A stretch of DNA of 64,000 bases, from positions 24,662,913-24,726,912 of the forward strand of contig NC_053147.1 of the NCBI RefSeq assembly GCF_016808335.1, in the 5' to 3' direction. Below the pieces are notes generated by a model. That model made no database searches and was not told where the DNA came from. It worked only from the letters and a program-made list of their open reading frames with translations. Positions 62,648 to 64,000 of the stretch are shown in pieces. This DNA is from Panicum virgatum (Eukaryota > Streptophyta > Magnoliopsida > Poales > Poaceae). The translations under genes and the position numbers were made by a program. Positions within the stretch are counted from its first letter, which is position 1; every line of letters starts with the position of its first letter.

Positions 62648-64000
62648 ATATGTGATCTGCGCGGACTGAAATATCGTGAACTGTGAACACTACTACTTGG
62701 GTTAAAGATCAAAGAATCATCGGAAAAAATGCTGACGTGGTCCGTCATCGTCGATGAGGTTGGTTTCCCCACATAAAAAGTTGAGTAGATGCAGACACCA
62801 TCCTACTCGTCTTTCGTTCGCTATCAGTCCTTTAAACAAGTGCCTGCTGGCCATTGCGTGCTCGGACGTGCGAAGAATTCTTGGCATAGTAACACTAATT
62901 TTTACCCCCTTTTTTTGACATACAATACATATCATTTTCCTCGACATAACCCAGAAGTTTCTGCTGCACTGTCCAATAATGTAGTAGAGATCTACATGAG
63001 ACTGACGGCCCCCCTGGTTTCAAGTACGAAAGCAACGAAACTCTGGAATTTGGTGCAGCTCACCAGTAACCTTTGCTGAGTGGGGTAGCTGTCATTGTCT
63101 TCTGTAATCATCAGAACAACCCAGAAACCATTGCTGCATGCATGATGTCCCAAAGAATGCCAGAGCTGTGTCGTGCCAAATTTGTAAACTCCTGCCTGTT
63201 CTTCCTAGAGGTTTGGATCACCGCCCCTCGATCGATCGATTCCGAGTCTCTTAAGATTTTGCATGTTTCCACGCACAATCCTCAATCCTCCATCTTCAGT
63301 CACATTCTTTAACAATCACCCACTTTTATAATGTTCGCCACCAGTTCAATAGATTTTGATATACACGGTTCAATGATTCAATCAGTGTCACAAACTAGGT
63401 ATATTGTTCTGAGCAATGTGGGGTGTGGTTTCCACTCGTCTTACCATTTCCTAGTATCCTTCAAAAGCTCAATTGTGAAGACGAACCGCATAGTGTGGTA
63501 ATGTGGTTACATTGGATAAAAAAAATTCTCATCGTGTTATATCTTGCATAATGTGCTTGATTTTGTAGTCTTGTAGAGTTATATTTTTTCATGAAACAGG
63601 AGGGGGGTTTGATCAGCCAAAAACGTTTTAGTTCCTCTACACGGCAGTACAAGATACTGAGGCCAGCAGGTTTTCTATAATTTGTAAGCGATGCACTTCT
63701 TGTGCTGCTGTGTTACAAACTACCGTATTGAAATACATGTGTAATAAATTAACAAACTGTATGCAGCAAAAGAGATGCATTTGACATTGGGCTGCAGAGG
63801 TAGTAGTAGGTAGGAGACGCCCTGTGGGCTGCAGCCTGTAGGCTACTTATTGGGCTTCAAAAATTGTGGGCCGGTACGCCGTTTTGTTGGAGCTCTCAGT
63901 AACACGGGCCGACGATAGTTTGACCACCTAAGGACTTCTTTTAAATTAGAGTTGCAAACTCCAGGACTTTATTTTGAAAATGAATATCTTTCTCGGCCCA
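62648..64000. other. Intergenic, no gene recognised
   Basis: AT-rich right edge of the window; short frames only. Confidence 0.5.

Overview
The window looks like nuclear DNA from a grass, most likely a panicoid. The evidence is GC-rich, intron-poor or short-intron gene bodies set in AT-rich intergenic DNA, and a dense mix of mobile elements typical of grasses: Stowaway and Tourist miniature elements (MITEs), Mutator-like elements, a Pack-MULE, hAT and PIF/Harbinger elements, Ty3/gypsy and long solo LTRs, an L1-type LINE and a tRNA-derived SINE. All assignments come from reading the sequence; no database search was possible.

Only three ordinary host genes are well supported. (1) 2145-4178 (-): a single-exon OCTOPUS/UPF0503 (DUF740)-type protein. 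(2) 32726-33708 (+): a two-exon DIVARICATA-like MYB factor with two MYB/SANT domains and SHAQKYF. It is intact except for an in-frame TAG at codon 4. (3) 52598-55473 (-): an eight-exon GH3 beta-glucosidase / beta-D-glucan exohydrolase of 609 residues whose intron phases all close.

Layout. 1-2.1 kb: AT-rich DNA holding a 1-kb dispersed repeat whose inverted partner lies at 38.5-39.6 kb. 2.1-4.2 kb: OPS-like gene. 4.2-9.1 kb: MITEs and a 626-bp CCGGT-rich element with a 9-bp target duplication. 9.1-14.8 kb: a decayed Ty3/gypsy element (minus) with both LTRs and a 5-bp duplication. 16.1-17.4 kb: a Pack-MULE carrying a DUF241-like gene fragment. 17.6-19.8 and 42.1-45.1 kb: two solo LTRs of one family, each with a perfect 5-bp duplication and each carrying a different near-palindromic motif array. 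26.3-29.8 kb: an LTR fragment next to an internally deleted LINE. 30.8-37.7 kb: the MYB gene among many foldback/Tourist-like MITEs. 39.7-40.2 kb: a hAT MITE. 46.1-47.8 kb: an internally deleted PIF/Harbinger element. 48.9-50.3 kb: a MULE-type element and a SINE with an 18-bp duplication. 52.6-55.5 kb: GH3 gene. 56.4-62.6 kb: a 6.2-kb PIF/Harbinger element. 62.6-64 kb: nothing recognised.

The most interesting object is the 6.2-kb PIF/Harbinger element. Besides a broken transposase and a broken Myb/SANT-like ORF it carries two convergent, still-open reading frames. One encodes an RNase H1 N-terminal (Caulimo_VI) domain and the other a GRF-type zinc finger plus coiled coil. Both end in a hydrophobic membrane segment. 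A pair of tail-anchored proteins with nucleic-acid-binding domains inside a DNA transposon is the best candidate here for an undescribed system.
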